DNA of 64,000 nucleotides from Martinezella lusitana (lineage in GTDB: Bacteria; Pseudomonadota; Alphaproteobacteria; Rhizobiales; Rhizobiaceae): NCBI RefSeq assembly GCF_010668395.1, contig NZ_WUEY01000008.1, positions 1 to 64,000 on the forward strand, given 5' to 3'. The translations under genes and the position numbers were made by a program. Every line of letters starts with the position of its first letter. Position 1 is the stretch's first letter. Shown here one piece after another: positions 1-8,382 of this stretch. The notes below the pieces were generated by a model. It worked only from the letters and a program-made list of their open reading frames with translations. It ran no database searches and was not told the DNA's origin.

Positions 1-216
1 CCCGCCAACCCCAACAACAGCAACCAACGCCGCAATGAGGAGGCTCCGCTTGAGGAGCTTCCGGCCGGCCCTGGGAGCGGGGGCGGCGGGAACGGATGCC
101 TCGACCGCCGGTCCCTTGGGGGCTTCGGCGGCGGGGGACTTTGCTACTTCGCCGGCCGGAGCGGCATCGGCTTGGCTTGCGTTTCTGAACGCATCGTTGC
201 GGGGCAGTTCGACCAT
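1..216 (-). CDS. HlyD/EmrA-type membrane fusion protein, N-terminal fragment
   Basis: Only the first 72 codons are inside the window; the gene runs off the left edge. The start ATG (214-216, minus strand) follows an AAGGAAA ribosome site. The N-terminus is a low-complexity Ala/Pro-rich cytoplasmic stretch (about residues 10-50). A basic patch (GRKLLKRS) and one hydrophobic segment (LLIAALVAVVGVGG) then reach the edge. This layout is typical of EmrA/HlyD periplasmic adaptor proteins of tripartite efflux pumps, which have one inner-membrane anchor. The diagnostic biotinyl-lipoyl domains would lie outside, so the family call is inference. The gene diverges from the LysR gene at 355, its probable regulator. 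Confidence 0.5.
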   Translation of the reverse strand, partial: MVELPRNDAFRNASQADAAPAGEVAKSPAAEAPKGPAVEASVPAAPAPRAGRKLLKRSLLIAALVAVVGVGG

Positions 217-289
217 GGTCCGTTTCCTTCGGTATCGCCACCCCTTTGCACGGGGCCAATTTTGATGCGATGAAGATGCGTCGGAACGG

Positions 290-321
290 TCCTTCTGATA
301 ATCTCCTCAAATCTGGAAGGA
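290..321. promoter_or_regulatory. Inverted repeat in divergent HlyD/LysR promoter region
   Basis: TCCTTC and GAAGGA arms separated by 20 bp lie between the divergent HlyD-like and LysR genes. LysR regulators often bind such dyads in the shared promoter. The arms are only 6 bp, so the call is weak. Confidence 0.25.
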
Positions 322-354
322 TCATCAACTCACAGTGGATAATCCGAGGACGAA

Positions 355-1257
355 ATGGATCGGCTGACCAGCCTCACAGTCTTTGGCCGGGTGGTGGAAT
401 GCGGCGGCTTTTCCGCCGCCGCTCGCCGGCTCAACATGTCCGTCACCATGGTGGGCAACCATGTGCAGTCTCTGGAAGATCGCCTCGGCGTGCGGCTTCT
501 GAACCGCACGACACGCCGCATCAGCCTGACGGAAACCGGCAAGTATTACTATGAGCGCTCCTCCCAGATTCTTGCGGACCTGGAAGAGGCGGATCGGGCG
601 GCGGGCGCGCTCAGCACCATGCCGCGCGGCACGCTGAAGATCTATACCAGCGGCGCCATCGTCCGCTTCCTGTTGCCCGTCATCAATGAGTTCATGACGC
701 AATATCCCGCGATCTCGCTCGATTTCAATGTCGGCGAACGGTCGATCGACATGATCGAAGAGGGCTATGACCTGATGATCCGCACGCTGCCCGCGCCGGA
801 TTCGACGCTCGTCGCGCGCAAGCTTGCGCCCTGGCGTCACATGCTCGTGTGCTCACCCGAATATCGCGACCTGCATCCCATGCCGAAGGTTCCGGCCGAC
901 CTCGCGGCGCATAATTGCCTGCAATATGCCTATTATCCCTATGGCGACGAATGGCGTTTCGAAGATGCCGACGGCAATCAGAAAGGCGTCAAGATCTCCG
1001 GCAATGTCGTCTCCAACAGCGCCGAGACGCTGCGGTTTCTGCTGGCGAGCGGGCAGGGCATCTTCCTTGCTCCGAGCTTCATCGTCTTCGACGATGTCGC
1101 CGCCGGCCGCCTCGTGCGCGCCATGCCCGACTATCGGGCTGTGGAGTTCACGATCAGTGCGATCTACCCGAACCGCAGCCATCTGCCGACGAAAGTGCGA
1201 TTGTTCATCGACCTGCTGGCGGAGCGTTTCGCCGAACATCGCAAATGGATGACCTGA
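355..1257 (+). CDS. LysR-family transcriptional regulator
   Basis: A 300-residue protein of normal LysR length. Residues 1-60 form the winged helix-turn-helix (FSAAARRLNMSVTMVGNHV, then the usual LGVRLLNRTTRRISLTETG wing). The rest is the periplasmic-binding-like effector domain. The HTH and GTLKIYTSG region resemble the CrgA/AaeR/DmlR branch, which commonly controls a divergent efflux or oxidoreductase gene. The ATG at 355 has GAGGA upstream. The divergent efflux adaptor at 1-216 is the obvious target. The ligand cannot be told from sequence. Confidence 0.9.
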   Translation: MDRLTSLTVFGRVVECGGFSAAARRLNMSVTMVGNHVQSLEDRLGVRLLNRTTRRISLTETGKYYYERSSQILADLEEADRAAGALSTMPRGTLKIYTSGAIVRFLLPVINEFMTQYPAISLDFNVGERSIDMIEEGYDLMIRTLPAPDSTLVARKLAPWRHMLVCSPEYRDLHPMPKVPADLAAHNCLQYAYYPYGDEWRFEDADGNQKGVKISGNVVSNSAETLRFLLASGQGIFLAPSFIVFDDVAAGRLVRAMPDYRAVEFTISAIYPNRSHLPTKVRLFIDLLAERFAEHRKWMT

Positions 1258-1361
1258 TCGGCCGAGGCAATCCGACTTGCGCGCCAGAGCAGCCGTCCCC
1301 CGCTGCCCCGGCAGTCTTGCCAGGGCCGATTTCGCCTGGAATGGTCTTGGCGACCGTCAGC

Positions 1362-2315
1362 CTATTTCAGCGACACGACGCCGGCCGCGACATCCGGTAT
1401 GGCCGGAATGATGCCGCTCTTGGCATACCATTCGGCGACTTTGCCGATCTGCGCGGCATCCGCCGCGGAAACCGCCGTCGTCGGGACGGCATTGTTCTCG
1501 CCGATCTTCTGGGCGAGGTCGGCCGGCACGTTCATTTCCTTGACCCAGATGGCTCCGGCTTCGGCCTTGTTGGCGATAGACCAGGCATTTTCCGATTTGA
1601 TCACATCGAAGACGAGCTGAAGCTGGTCGGGTTTCGATTGGGCGAAGTCCTTGCTGGCGACCAGGACGACGGCATTGTCCGAGCGGATGGCGCCGCCGTC
1701 GGCGACGACCTTGCCGTCATAGGCTTTCTCGGCGATCGTCAGAAACGGATCCCAGGTGGCCCAGGCATCGACATGGCCCTGGGTGAAGCTTGGGCCGCTG
1801 TCGCTGGGGCTCAAATAGACGCGCTCCACGCTCTTCGGATCGACGCCGTTGGTCTCGAGACCCTGCATGAGCAGGTATTCGCCCGTGCCGCCGCGATTGA
1901 CGGCGACCTTCTTGCCGGCGAGGTCCTTGATGGAGCCGATCGTGGAATCCTTCTTGACGACGATCCCTTCCGAACCCGGCGCCATCTTCTGGTAAGCGAA
2001 AATGACCAGCGGGACATTGGCCGCGAGTGCGGTGATCGCGGACGTCGAGCTGCCGGCGGTGATGTCGATGCTGCCGGCGTTCAGGGCTTCAAAGGCGGGA
2101 GCTGCCGCCGGGAAAGGCCCGGCCCATTCCACCTTGATGCCCTTGTCGGCAAGCGCCTTTTCGAGCGTGCCGCGTGACTTGGCGAGCGTGATGTCGTTCG
2201 GCCCCCGCAGCCAGCCGATACGCACCACCTGGTTCGCCGCTTGGGCGGCGGGGGCGAGCGTTGCGATGGCGGCTGTCGCGGCCATGGCGACGAAGAATTG
2301 ACGCTTTGTGATCAT
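1362..2315 (-). CDS. ssuA: Aliphatic sulfonate ABC transporter, substrate-binding protein
   Basis: Periplasmic binding protein of the SsuA/TauA/NrtA type, 317 residues. A Sec signal peptide covers about residues 1-27 (KRQFF start, hydrophobic run, cleavage after AQA). The mature part shows the family pattern: IGWLRGPNDITLAKSRG near the start, a GSIDITAGSSTSA ligand-binding segment, and GKKVAVNRGGTGEYLL. It is the last gene of the minus-strand ssu operon, 47 bp after ssuB. It should capture alkanesulfonates in the periplasm and deliver them to SsuBC. Exact substrate preference is unknown; assignment rests on the fold pattern and on the neighbouring ssuD. Confidence 0.85.
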   Translation of the reverse strand: MITKRQFFVAMAATAAIATLAPAAQAANQVVRIGWLRGPNDITLAKSRGTLEKALADKGIKVEWAGPFPAAAPAFEALNAGSIDITAGSSTSAITALAANVPLVIFAYQKMAPGSEGIVVKKDSTIGSIKDLAGKKVAVNRGGTGEYLLMQGLETNGVDPKSVERVYLSPSDSGPSFTQGHVDAWATWDPFLTIAEKAYDGKVVADGGAIRSDNAVVLVASKDFAQSKPDQLQLVFDVIKSENAWSIANKAEAGAIWVKEMNVPADLAQKIGENNAVPTTAVSAADAAQIGKVAEWYAKSGIIPAIPDVAAGVVSLK

Positions 2316-2362
2316 TTTGCTGTTCCGATCTGCCGAAATGGCGTGCGTGGGAGCGATAGATA

Positions 2363-3067
2363 TCAGGCATGGGAGGGTTCGACGCCGAGCTCGGCCAGGA
2401 GCTCGGCTTCGATACGGGCTGCCTCGGGAGAGCTGCGCCGACGAGGATGGTCGAGAGCGACGCGGATCTCCTTGGTAAAGCGGCCGTTTTCGAGGACGAG
2501 GATGCGGTCGGCGAGCGTGATGGCCTCCCCTATGTCATGGGTGACCAGCAGAACCGCAGGTCGGTGTTTCTGCCAGAGATCGAACACCAGCCCATGCATG
2601 CGCAGGCGCGTCAGGGCGTCGAGGGCCGCAAAAGGCTCGTCCAGCAACAGCAACTCGGGCTCGCGCACAAGCGCGCGGGCAAGCGCTGCGCGTTGCGCTT
2701 CGCCACCTGAAAGGGTCAGCGGCCAGGCATTCAACCGATGCGAAAGCCCGACGTCCTCAAGCGTTTGAACGGCGATGGAGCGCGCGTCGCTGCGCCTGAC
2801 GCCGAGAGTGACATTGTCGACGACCGTCTTCCACGGCATCAGCCTCGGCTCCTGAAAGACGACCGAGCGACGCCGCGGGAGCTGCAATTGCCGCGCCGGC
2901 GCATCGTCAAGCCCGGCAAGCATGCGCAGCAAGGTGGATTTACCGGACCCGCTGCGACCGAGGAGGGCAACGAATTCGCCGGCCGCGATCGTCAGATCGA
3001 TGCCGTCAAGGATTGCCGGGCCGCCGAAGGTGCGTGTGAGGCCGCGGATATCGACCGGCGCCGTCAT
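2363..3067 (-). CDS. ssuB: Aliphatic sulfonate ABC transporter, ATPase
   Basis: Cytoplasmic nucleotide-binding subunit of 234 residues. Walker A is GRSGSGKST, the Q-loop region reads VVFQEPRLMPW, the signature is LSGGEAQRAALARAL, Walker B is LLLLDEPFAALD, and the H-loop is VTHDIGEA. The EPRLMPW Q-loop is typical of the nitrate/sulfonate/taurine (SsuB/TauB) class. The ATG at 3067 overlaps the ssuC stop as ATGA, so the longer open frame upstream is only antisense-like extension. Together with SsuC it powers sulfonate import. Confidence 0.9.
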   Translation of the reverse strand: MTAPVDIRGLTRTFGGPAILDGIDLTIAAGEFVALLGRSGSGKSTLLRMLAGLDDAPARQLQLPRRRSVVFQEPRLMPWKTVVDNVTLGVRRSDARSIAVQTLEDVGLSHRLNAWPLTLSGGEAQRAALARALVREPELLLLDEPFAALDALTRLRMHGLVFDLWQKHRPAVLLVTHDIGEAITLADRILVLENGRFTKEIRVALDHPRRRSSPEAARIEAELLAELGVEPSHA

Positions 3068-3900
3068 GCCAGTACCTGCGGGCGCCAGCGCAGCGCATAG
3101 GCTTCGATCAGCCGCACCAGCCCATCCGTCAGCAGCCCCATGATGGCATAGACCATGAGGCAGACCACGATGACATCCGTCTGCAGGAAATCGCGGGCAT
3201 AGGTGATGATATAGCCGATGCCGCTGGAAGCATTGATCTGTTCGCCGACCACCAGACTGAGCCACGCGACGCTGAGGCCATATCGAACACCGATGAGAAG
3301 AGAAGGCAGCGCGCCCGGAATGACGACGTGGCGGATGATGCCGAACGTATCGAGCCCCAGCGTGCGGCCGGCTTCGACCAGCTTTCCGTCGATACCGCGA
3401 ATTCCCCCATGCAGGGTCAGATAGATCGGGAAAACGGCGCCGAACGCGACGAGACCGATCTTCGGCCCTTCGCCGATGCCGAACCAGAGGATGAAGAGGG
3501 GCAGAAGCCCGAGAAATGGCATGGCCTTCAGCATTTGAAGCGGCGGATCGATGGCCGTTTCCCCGAGCCTCGACAGGCCGGCGGCAAGCGCCAGCGCGAC
3601 GCCGACGGCAAGGGCGATGGAAAAGCCGGCCAACACGCGCAGGAAGGAAACCGCAAGACCTGTCACCAGCTCGCCCGAGATGACCAATCGATCGGCGGCC
3701 CGGAGGATTTCACTGGGTGCTGCGAGCGTGTGTGGCGAAAGAACCCCCGTCATGCTGGCGATCTGCCAGAGAGCGATGATTGCGACTGGTGAGACGAGGC
3801 GTGTCGCAAATCGCACCCGCCGCCCGCCCGCCGGCCGAGGCGGCGGAGAACTGTCGGCCCGACGGGAAAGGTCTTGGTCGATGGTGGATACTTCAGCCAT
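3064..3900 (-). CDS. ssuC: Aliphatic sulfonate ABC transporter, permease
   Basis: Inner-membrane permease of 278 residues from the ATG at 3900. The first about 35 residues are basic and cytoplasmic, followed by about six membrane segments. The EAA loop (EAGRTLGLDTFGIIRHVVIPGALPS region) contacts the ATPase and is typical of BPD_transp_1 permeases in sulfonate/taurine systems. The start overlaps the end of ssuD by 8 bp and the stop overlaps ssuB by 4 bp, which indicates translational coupling. A longer frame starting at 3999 would run inside ssuD and is rejected. Confidence 0.88.
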   Translation of the reverse strand: MAEVSTIDQDLSRRADSSPPPRPAGGRRVRFATRLVSPVAIIALWQIASMTGVLSPHTLAAPSEILRAADRLVISGELVTGLAVSFLRVLAGFSIALAVGVALALAAGLSRLGETAIDPPLQMLKAMPFLGLLPLFILWFGIGEGPKIGLVAFGAVFPIYLTLHGGIRGIDGKLVEAGRTLGLDTFGIIRHVVIPGALPSLLIGVRYGLSVAWLSLVVGEQINASSGIGYIITYARDFLQTDVIVVCLMVYAIMGLLTDGLVRLIEAYALRWRPQVLA

Positions 3901-5026
3901 TCGAGGGTTTTCCGCCGAGGTCTCGATCGAACAATGTCGACCAGGTGAAGTGCTTGCGCTCCGGTGCCGTGCGCTCGACGGGAAGTCGGGGCAGAACAAG
4001 TTCGCCGAAACGATAGGCCTCCTCCAGAAGCGGCATGCCGGAGAGGATGAACGTGTCGACGCCGACTTTCCGATAGGCTTCCAACGTCCGGATTACCGTA
4101 TCCGGCGAGCCGACGATGGCGGTGCCCGGACCCGGCCGGACGAGGCCGATGCCCGCCCACAGATTGGGGGAGATCTCCAGATCGCGCAGATTGGCGGGCT
4201 TGATGCCGCCGTGCATGGCGCTCATTCTCTGCTGACCGATGGAATCCGTATTGGAGACGAACCGCTGGTTGGCTGCGATCGCCGCATCGTCCATCTGCTC
4301 GTAGAGGTCCGCCGCCGCTTCCCAGGCCTTCTCGTCGGTCTGGCGGACGATGACATAGAGGCGTATGCCGTAGTTGAGGTCGCGACCGTGGACTTCCGCG
4401 CGGGCCTTCACCTTCTCGACTTTCCGGCCCATCTGCTCCGGAGTCTCGCCCCATGAAAGGTAGGTCTCCACATGCTTGGCGGCGACCTCTATGGCGCTGT
4501 CGGACGAGCCGCCGAACCAGAGCGGCGGCGGCTTGATGGCCGATCCGGCCGGCAGCGCGAGTTTCGCCCCTTCCGTCTGGAAATACTTGCCCGTGTGAGT
4601 GACGCTTTCACCGGCCATCAGCCGATGCCAGATGGTCAGGTATTCGTCCGCCATCAGATAGCGTTCGTCATGCGGCATCATCATGCCGTAGGCGCCGAGC
4701 ATCTTGGCGTCTCCGGAGACGACATTCAGCATCAGCCGGCCGTTCGAGAATTCCTGGAAGGTGGCCGCCATCTTTGCCAGAAGCGTCGGAGCGATAAGCC
4801 CCGGATGGAAGGCGATGAGGAACTTCATCCGCTCCGTGTAGGGAAGGAGTGCGCCGGCAAGCGGCCAGACGTCATGCGCGCCGGTTGCAAACAGCGCGCC
4901 GGTGAAGCCGAGATGGTCATAGGCTTGAGCAAGCTGCTTGTAATAGCCGTAGTCGATGGTGCGCGACCCTTCGGGTTTCCAAGGATAGGCGCCATCCGGC
5001 GCGCACATGTACCAGAGTACGTTCAT
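3893..5026 (-). CDS. ssuD: FMNH2-dependent alkanesulfonate monooxygenase
   Basis: A 377-residue bacterial-luciferase-fold enzyme that uses reduced FMN and O2 to cleave alkanesulfonates to aldehyde and sulfite. SsuD hallmarks are visible: WPLAGALLPYTERMKFLIAFHPG near residue 60, GRLMLNVVSGD, the YLMADEYLTIWHRL segment and PPLWFGGSSD. Length is typical of SsuD (about 380). No ssuE-type NADPH:FMN reductase is present in the window, so reduced flavin must come from elsewhere. The gene starts one base before the end of the upstream binding-protein-like gene, giving tight coupling. Confidence 0.9.
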   Translation of the reverse strand: MNVLWYMCAPDGAYPWKPEGSRTIDYGYYKQLAQAYDHLGFTGALFATGAHDVWPLAGALLPYTERMKFLIAFHPGLIAPTLLAKMAATFQEFSNGRLMLNVVSGDAKMLGAYGMMMPHDERYLMADEYLTIWHRLMAGESVTHTGKYFQTEGAKLALPAGSAIKPPPLWFGGSSDSAIEVAAKHVETYLSWGETPEQMGRKVEKVKARAEVHGRDLNYGIRLYVIVRQTDEKAWEAAADLYEQMDDAAIAANQRFVSNTDSIGQQRMSAMHGGIKPANLRDLEISPNLWAGIGLVRPGPGTAIVGSPDTVIRTLEAYRKVGVDTFILSGMPLLEEAYRFGELVLPRLPVERTAPERKHFTWSTLFDRDLGGKPSNG

Positions 5027-5027
5027 T

Positions 5028-5876
5028 TCAAATCTCTTTGTCGCTTGTCGTCACTATCGTCAGTCTGGCCGGCAGATCACCGTGGTCGAAGAGCGTGTCG
5101 GCCTCCGCCTGCTGTTCGCGCAGAAGCGCGGCATCCGCGGCTGTCGCCTGCCAATTCCGGCCTGAGACGACGCGCGTCCAGGCCCGCCTCTCCGTCTCGT
5201 CTCCGCCGGCGGCAAGAAGGGCGGCCGCCTTTTCGGGGTCGGCGGCAATTTCCGCCCCGAGGCGTTGCAGCTCTCCGGCAAAATCGCTCATCGCGTCCCT
5301 GGACAGGTCTCGATCCCGGATGGTCCAGAACAGCGAACGGTTTGGAATGAGGTCGCCGCAATGGGCGAGCACACGGAACTCTCCGCTGACGAGCGATTGC
5401 TCCAAATGCGGAGCCATGGCGACCCAGGCCTTGACCGTTCCGCTCCTCAGCGCCTCGCGCGAGAGCACCGGCGCCAGGTCGCGGCGATGGATGTCGGCCA
5501 GCTTCAGATTTGCTTCCCCGAGCTGCTTGGCAAGGAAGTAGGTGAGAAAGGAGCCGTCGACCAGGGCGACCGCTTCCCCTTTGAGATCGGCGACGTCCTC
5601 GATATCGGAGGTTTTCGATACCAGGATTGCGCCGTTGGCCGGGCGGGGCGCCGACGCTGCGACATAGGAAACCGAAAGCCCGGACACCGCCGCAAGGATC
5701 GGCGGCGTGGATCCCGTTCCGCCAATATCGAATTCGCCTCGAACGAGCTTGTCCGCCGTGTCACGCCCTTCGTGATAGCCGATGAATTCCGGGTTCATGC
5801 CGGCAAACGCTCCCGGCCATAGCGATGCCAGGCGAAGGTGCAGATTGTTCGGATGATGGCCAATCCTGAAAGCCAA
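5028..5876 (-). CDS. SsuA/NrtA-like substrate-binding domain protein without signal peptide
   Basis: A 282-residue protein with the type 2 periplasmic-binding pattern (GEFDIGGTGSTPPILAAVSG, DLKGEAVALVDGSFLTYFLAKQLG) found in sulfonate-binding proteins. It begins directly in the first beta strand (AFRIGHHPNNLHLRLA), so no export signal is visible. The start is TTG at 5876, chosen because GAGGT lies 7 bp upstream; the nearby ATG at 5879-5881 is out of frame. It is the first gene of the ssu operon. DszB, a desulfinase, shares this fold and is cytoplasmic, but its catalytic Cys near residue 27 is absent; the only Cys is in an AHCGD segment. Function unknown: cytosolic sulfonate sensor, enzyme, or mis-predicted binding protein. 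Confidence 0.7.
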   Translation of the reverse strand: MAFRIGHHPNNLHLRLASLWPGAFAGMNPEFIGYHEGRDTADKLVRGEFDIGGTGSTPPILAAVSGLSVSYVAASAPRPANGAILVSKTSDIEDVADLKGEAVALVDGSFLTYFLAKQLGEANLKLADIHRRDLAPVLSREALRSGTVKAWVAMAPHLEQSLVSGEFRVLAHCGDLIPNRSLFWTIRDRDLSRDAMSDFAGELQRLGAEIAADPEKAAALLAAGGDETERRAWTRVVSGRNWQATAADAALLREQQAEADTLFDHGDLPARLTIVTTSDKEI

Positions 5877-5889
5877 GACATTTACCTCG

Positions 5890-5918
5890 TTGCTTATTGT
5901 TATATAAATTTATATAAT
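5890..5918 (+). promoter_or_regulatory. ArsR-type operator in divergent ssu/arsR promoter
   Basis: A perfect 18-bp palindrome TTATATAAATTTATATAA occupies 5900-5917 in an AT-rich gap. On the plus strand TTGCTT (5890-5895) and TATAAT (5913-5918) with a 17-bp spacer form a plausible sigma-70 promoter for the ArsR gene. The palindrome covers the spacer and the -10 box. AT-rich palindromes of this kind are typical ArsR/SmtB family operators. Binding here would block transcription in both directions. Confidence 0.6.
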
Positions 5919-6006
5919 GACTAGAGAATTCTTGGCGAGAAATTCAACGCTGAAAATTTGAAGAGAAAGAGAAAAAAATTCCGAACAAGCGCAGGATCAG
6001 AAGCGG

Positions 6007-6408
6007 ATGACGAGCAGCTCCAAGATCGAGAAAAGCCGGACGCGCCAACCCCATGAACCCAAGGTGAAATGTCGTGCCATCGGGGCCGCCTCCGATTTCC
6101 TGAAGGCCATGTCAAATCCGGTTCGGCTGGCAATCCTGTGCGTTCTCATGGAAGGCGCGAGAACCGTGGGGGAGCTGGAGGAGATTCTCGACGTGCACCA
6201 GCCGACGCTATCCCAGCAGATCGGTGAATTGCGCGATGCCGGTATCATTGCCGGCAGGCGCGTGGCGAAGGCCGTCGTCTATCGCCTGGCGGACCCGCGC
6301 GCGGGCCAGATCATCGGCCATCTGCGATTGCTCTTTCCCGATTCCACGGCGTCCGCCGTATGGCGCGGAACGCAGTTCGAGCCAGCCAATGCTGTGGAGA
6401 TGGGCTAG
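6007..6408 (+). CDS. ArsR-family winged-helix regulator
   Basis: A 133-residue ArsR/SmtB protein. FLKAMSNPVRLAILCVLMEG starts the winged helix, and the recognition helix is in VHQPTLSQQIGELRDAGI. Cys22 and Cys45 are the only cysteines. The Cys in AILCVL matches one of the two redox cysteines of the sulfur-sensing BigR/SqrR branch, but the second one, expected near the C-terminal helix, is missing. The gene diverges from the ssu operon across the 18-bp palindrome, so it probably represses that operon and itself. The signal could be a sulfur compound; this is inference. Confidence 0.85.
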   Translation: MTSSSKIEKSRTRQPHEPKVKCRAIGAASDFLKAMSNPVRLAILCVLMEGARTVGELEEILDVHQPTLSQQIGELRDAGIIAGRRVAKAVVYRLADPRAGQIIGHLRLLFPDSTASAVWRGTQFEPANAVEMG

Positions 6409-6687
6409 ATCTCCGATCTGGAACAGCACGGAAATCCAGTGCTGTCGGAAGCCATATCGATGCATGCCCGCATGAGGCGGCGGACGAATTTCCCGGTGAG
6501 CCGTTGGTTTAGACATCATCCTGCCGTCGCCCCGGCCGATCAGACACCAAGTTGCGGATAATGACGGACTTTGCGGATGTCGTTTCAATAGTCTCGCGAA
6601 AAATAGAAGACTAATTCCATAGACGATATTGGAATGCCGTGGCCGCTTCGATACCCTTCCGGAACATTCGGTATCCGAGGGATTTCA
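6409..6687 (+). promoter_or_regulatory. Intergenic region with dyads upstream of peptide-type ABC operon
   Basis: No gene is seen. A hairpin with ACAGCAC/GTGCTGT arms at 6423-6445 may end the ArsR transcript, though no T-run follows. ATTCCA/TGGAAT arms at 6614-6635 and GATACC/GGTATC arms at 6650-6675 (with TTCCGGAA between the latter) sit just upstream of the binding-protein gene. They could be operator or leader-RNA structure. No regulator gene lies in this operon. Confidence 0.3.
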
Positions 6688-8322
6688 ATGACGATAGCAG
6701 CAAATTTCAAGGCATTTATTCTGACGGCCGGCCTCGTGTCGTTGCTGTCGTCAGCCGCATTTTCGGCTGACGACAGCAAGCCCGTTCAGGGTGGCACGCT
6801 CATCTATCTGGAGCAGCAGTCACACACGAACCTCTATCCGCCCGCGGGCGGCTTTTATCCGAATGGCGGCGTGCTGAACCAGATCACCGACAAGCTGACC
6901 TATCAGAATCCCCAGACCTTGCAGATAGAGCCTTGGATCGCGGAATCGTGGACTGTCAACGACACTGCCACGGAATATACCTTCAAGCTTCGCAAGGGCG
7001 TGACCTTCTCCGACGGATCGCCGCTCGACGCCAATGCCGTCGCCAAGAACTACGATACGTTCGGCCTTGGCAACAAGGAGCTGAAGCAGCCGGTTTCGGA
7101 GGTCATCAACAACTACGACCACAGCGAAGTTGTCGATCCCGATACCGTGAAGTTCTATTTCAAGAAGCCGTCGCCCGGCTTCCTGCAGGGTACGTCGGTG
7201 ATCGGATCCGGCCTCGTCTCGCTGAAGACGCTTGCGCTGCCCTTCGACCAGCTCGGCGATGCGACGAAGATCATCGGTTCCGGCCCCTTCGTCGTCGCGA
7301 GCGAGACGCTCGGCAAGCAACTCGAACTGAAGGCCCGGCCGGATTACAACTGGGGTCCGGCTAAACTCGAGCATCAGGGCCGCCCCTATCTCGACGGTAT
7401 CAAATACATCATCACCGGCGAAGACAGCGTGCGCATCGGCGCATTGCTTTCCGGCCAGGCCGATTTCATTCGTCAGCTTCAGGCCTATGACGAAAAGCAG
7501 GTGGTCGATCAGAGCTTCGCGATCTATGCGGCGCCGACCCGTGGCGTGAACGACAGCGTCGCCTTCCGCCCGGACAATCCGCTCGTCGCCGATATCAAGG
7601 TTCGCCAGGCGCTCCTGCATGCCACCAACAACAAGGAAATCGTCGATACGTTGTTTTCGACGAATTATCCGCAGGCAAAGTCGATCATTTCGTCGGCTGC
7701 GGCCGGATATGCGGATCTTTCCTCGAAGCTGACCTACGATCCGGCCGCCGCAGAGAAGCTGCTGGACGAGGCGGGCTGGACGAAGGGAGCGGACGGCGTT
7801 CGCCAGAAGGACGGCAAGCCGCTTTCGCTCGCTGTCTATGAATCGATACCGCAGCCGCAGAACAAGGCCGTCTTGCAGCTCGTCGCTCAGCAATGGGCCA
7901 AGATCGGCGTGAAATTGCAGGTTCTGGCCGGCACATCCGGAAATCTGGTGACCGACAATGTCGATCCGGCCAAGACGCCGCTGGTGGTCGCTGAAGTCGG
8001 CCGCGCCGATCCCGATGTCATCAAGAGCCAGTTCTATGCGAAAAACCGCGATGCCCTGCTGCAGAAGGGTGGCCTCAACCCCAAGGCGACGTTCTCGGAC
8101 GACAAGCTGAACGGCATTCTCGAGACCGTTGCTTCCGAAACCGACAGCGGCAAGCGATTGGCCGCAGCCAAGGCCGCGCAGGAATATCTGCTGGATCAGG
8201 CCTATGTCATCCCGTTCTTCGAGGAACCGCAGGTCTTTGCGGGCGCGCCTTATGTGAAGGGGATTGCATTCGAGGCGGTCGGCCGCCCCTCCTTCTACGG
8301 CACATGGCTTGCTGCGCATTGA
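6688..8322 (+). CDS. ABC transporter substrate-binding protein, family 5 (peptide/nickel type)
   Basis: A 544-residue SBP_bac_5 protein. The ATG at 6688 with GAGGG upstream gives a clean Sec signal peptide ending FSA near residue 30; an earlier ATG at 6634 would add a non-signal tail. Family marks include GGTLIYLEQQS, NGGVLNQITDKLTYQN, PWIAESWTVNDTATEYTFKLRKGVTFSDGSPLDA and the SGPF segment. It heads an operon with two permeases, a fused ATPase, a luciferase-like monooxygenase and two AhpD-fold proteins. From memory this gene set matches a cassette seen in Klebsiella (KPN_01854 family) and A. vitis. Substrate unknown. Confidence 0.88.
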   Translation: MTIAANFKAFILTAGLVSLLSSAAFSADDSKPVQGGTLIYLEQQSHTNLYPPAGGFYPNGGVLNQITDKLTYQNPQTLQIEPWIAESWTVNDTATEYTFKLRKGVTFSDGSPLDANAVAKNYDTFGLGNKELKQPVSEVINNYDHSEVVDPDTVKFYFKKPSPGFLQGTSVIGSGLVSLKTLALPFDQLGDATKIIGSGPFVVASETLGKQLELKARPDYNWGPAKLEHQGRPYLDGIKYIITGEDSVRIGALLSGQADFIRQLQAYDEKQVVDQSFAIYAAPTRGVNDSVAFRPDNPLVADIKVRQALLHATNNKEIVDTLFSTNYPQAKSIISSAAAGYADLSSKLTYDPAAAEKLLDEAGWTKGADGVRQKDGKPLSLAVYESIPQPQNKAVLQLVAQQWAKIGVKLQVLAGTSGNLVTDNVDPAKTPLVVAEVGRADPDVIKSQFYAKNRDALLQKGGLNPKATFSDDKLNGILETVASETDSGKRLAAAKAAQEYLLDQAYVIPFFEEPQVFAGAPYVKGIAFEAVGRPSFYGTWLAAH

Positions 8323-8333
8323 TGAAAAGCTGC

Positions 8334-8356
8334 GAGCCCGGCGTAGCGCCGGGCTC
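8334..8356 (+). other. Hairpin after binding-protein gene
   Basis: A perfect 10-bp stem (GAGCCCGGCG with CGCCGGGCTC) and a 3-nt loop lie 12 bp after the binding-protein stop and 27 bp before the permease start. There is no T-run, so it is more likely an mRNA-stabilising or processing element that raises binding protein over permease than a full terminator. Confidence 0.5.
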
Positions 8357-8382
8357 GTCGAATGTGAAGGCGTAAGATCGGC

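Noticed and set aside
5028..5876. DszB-type desulfinase for the signal-less binding-protein gene
   Set aside because: No Cys near residue 27 and no matching catalytic His/Arg arrangement could be seen.
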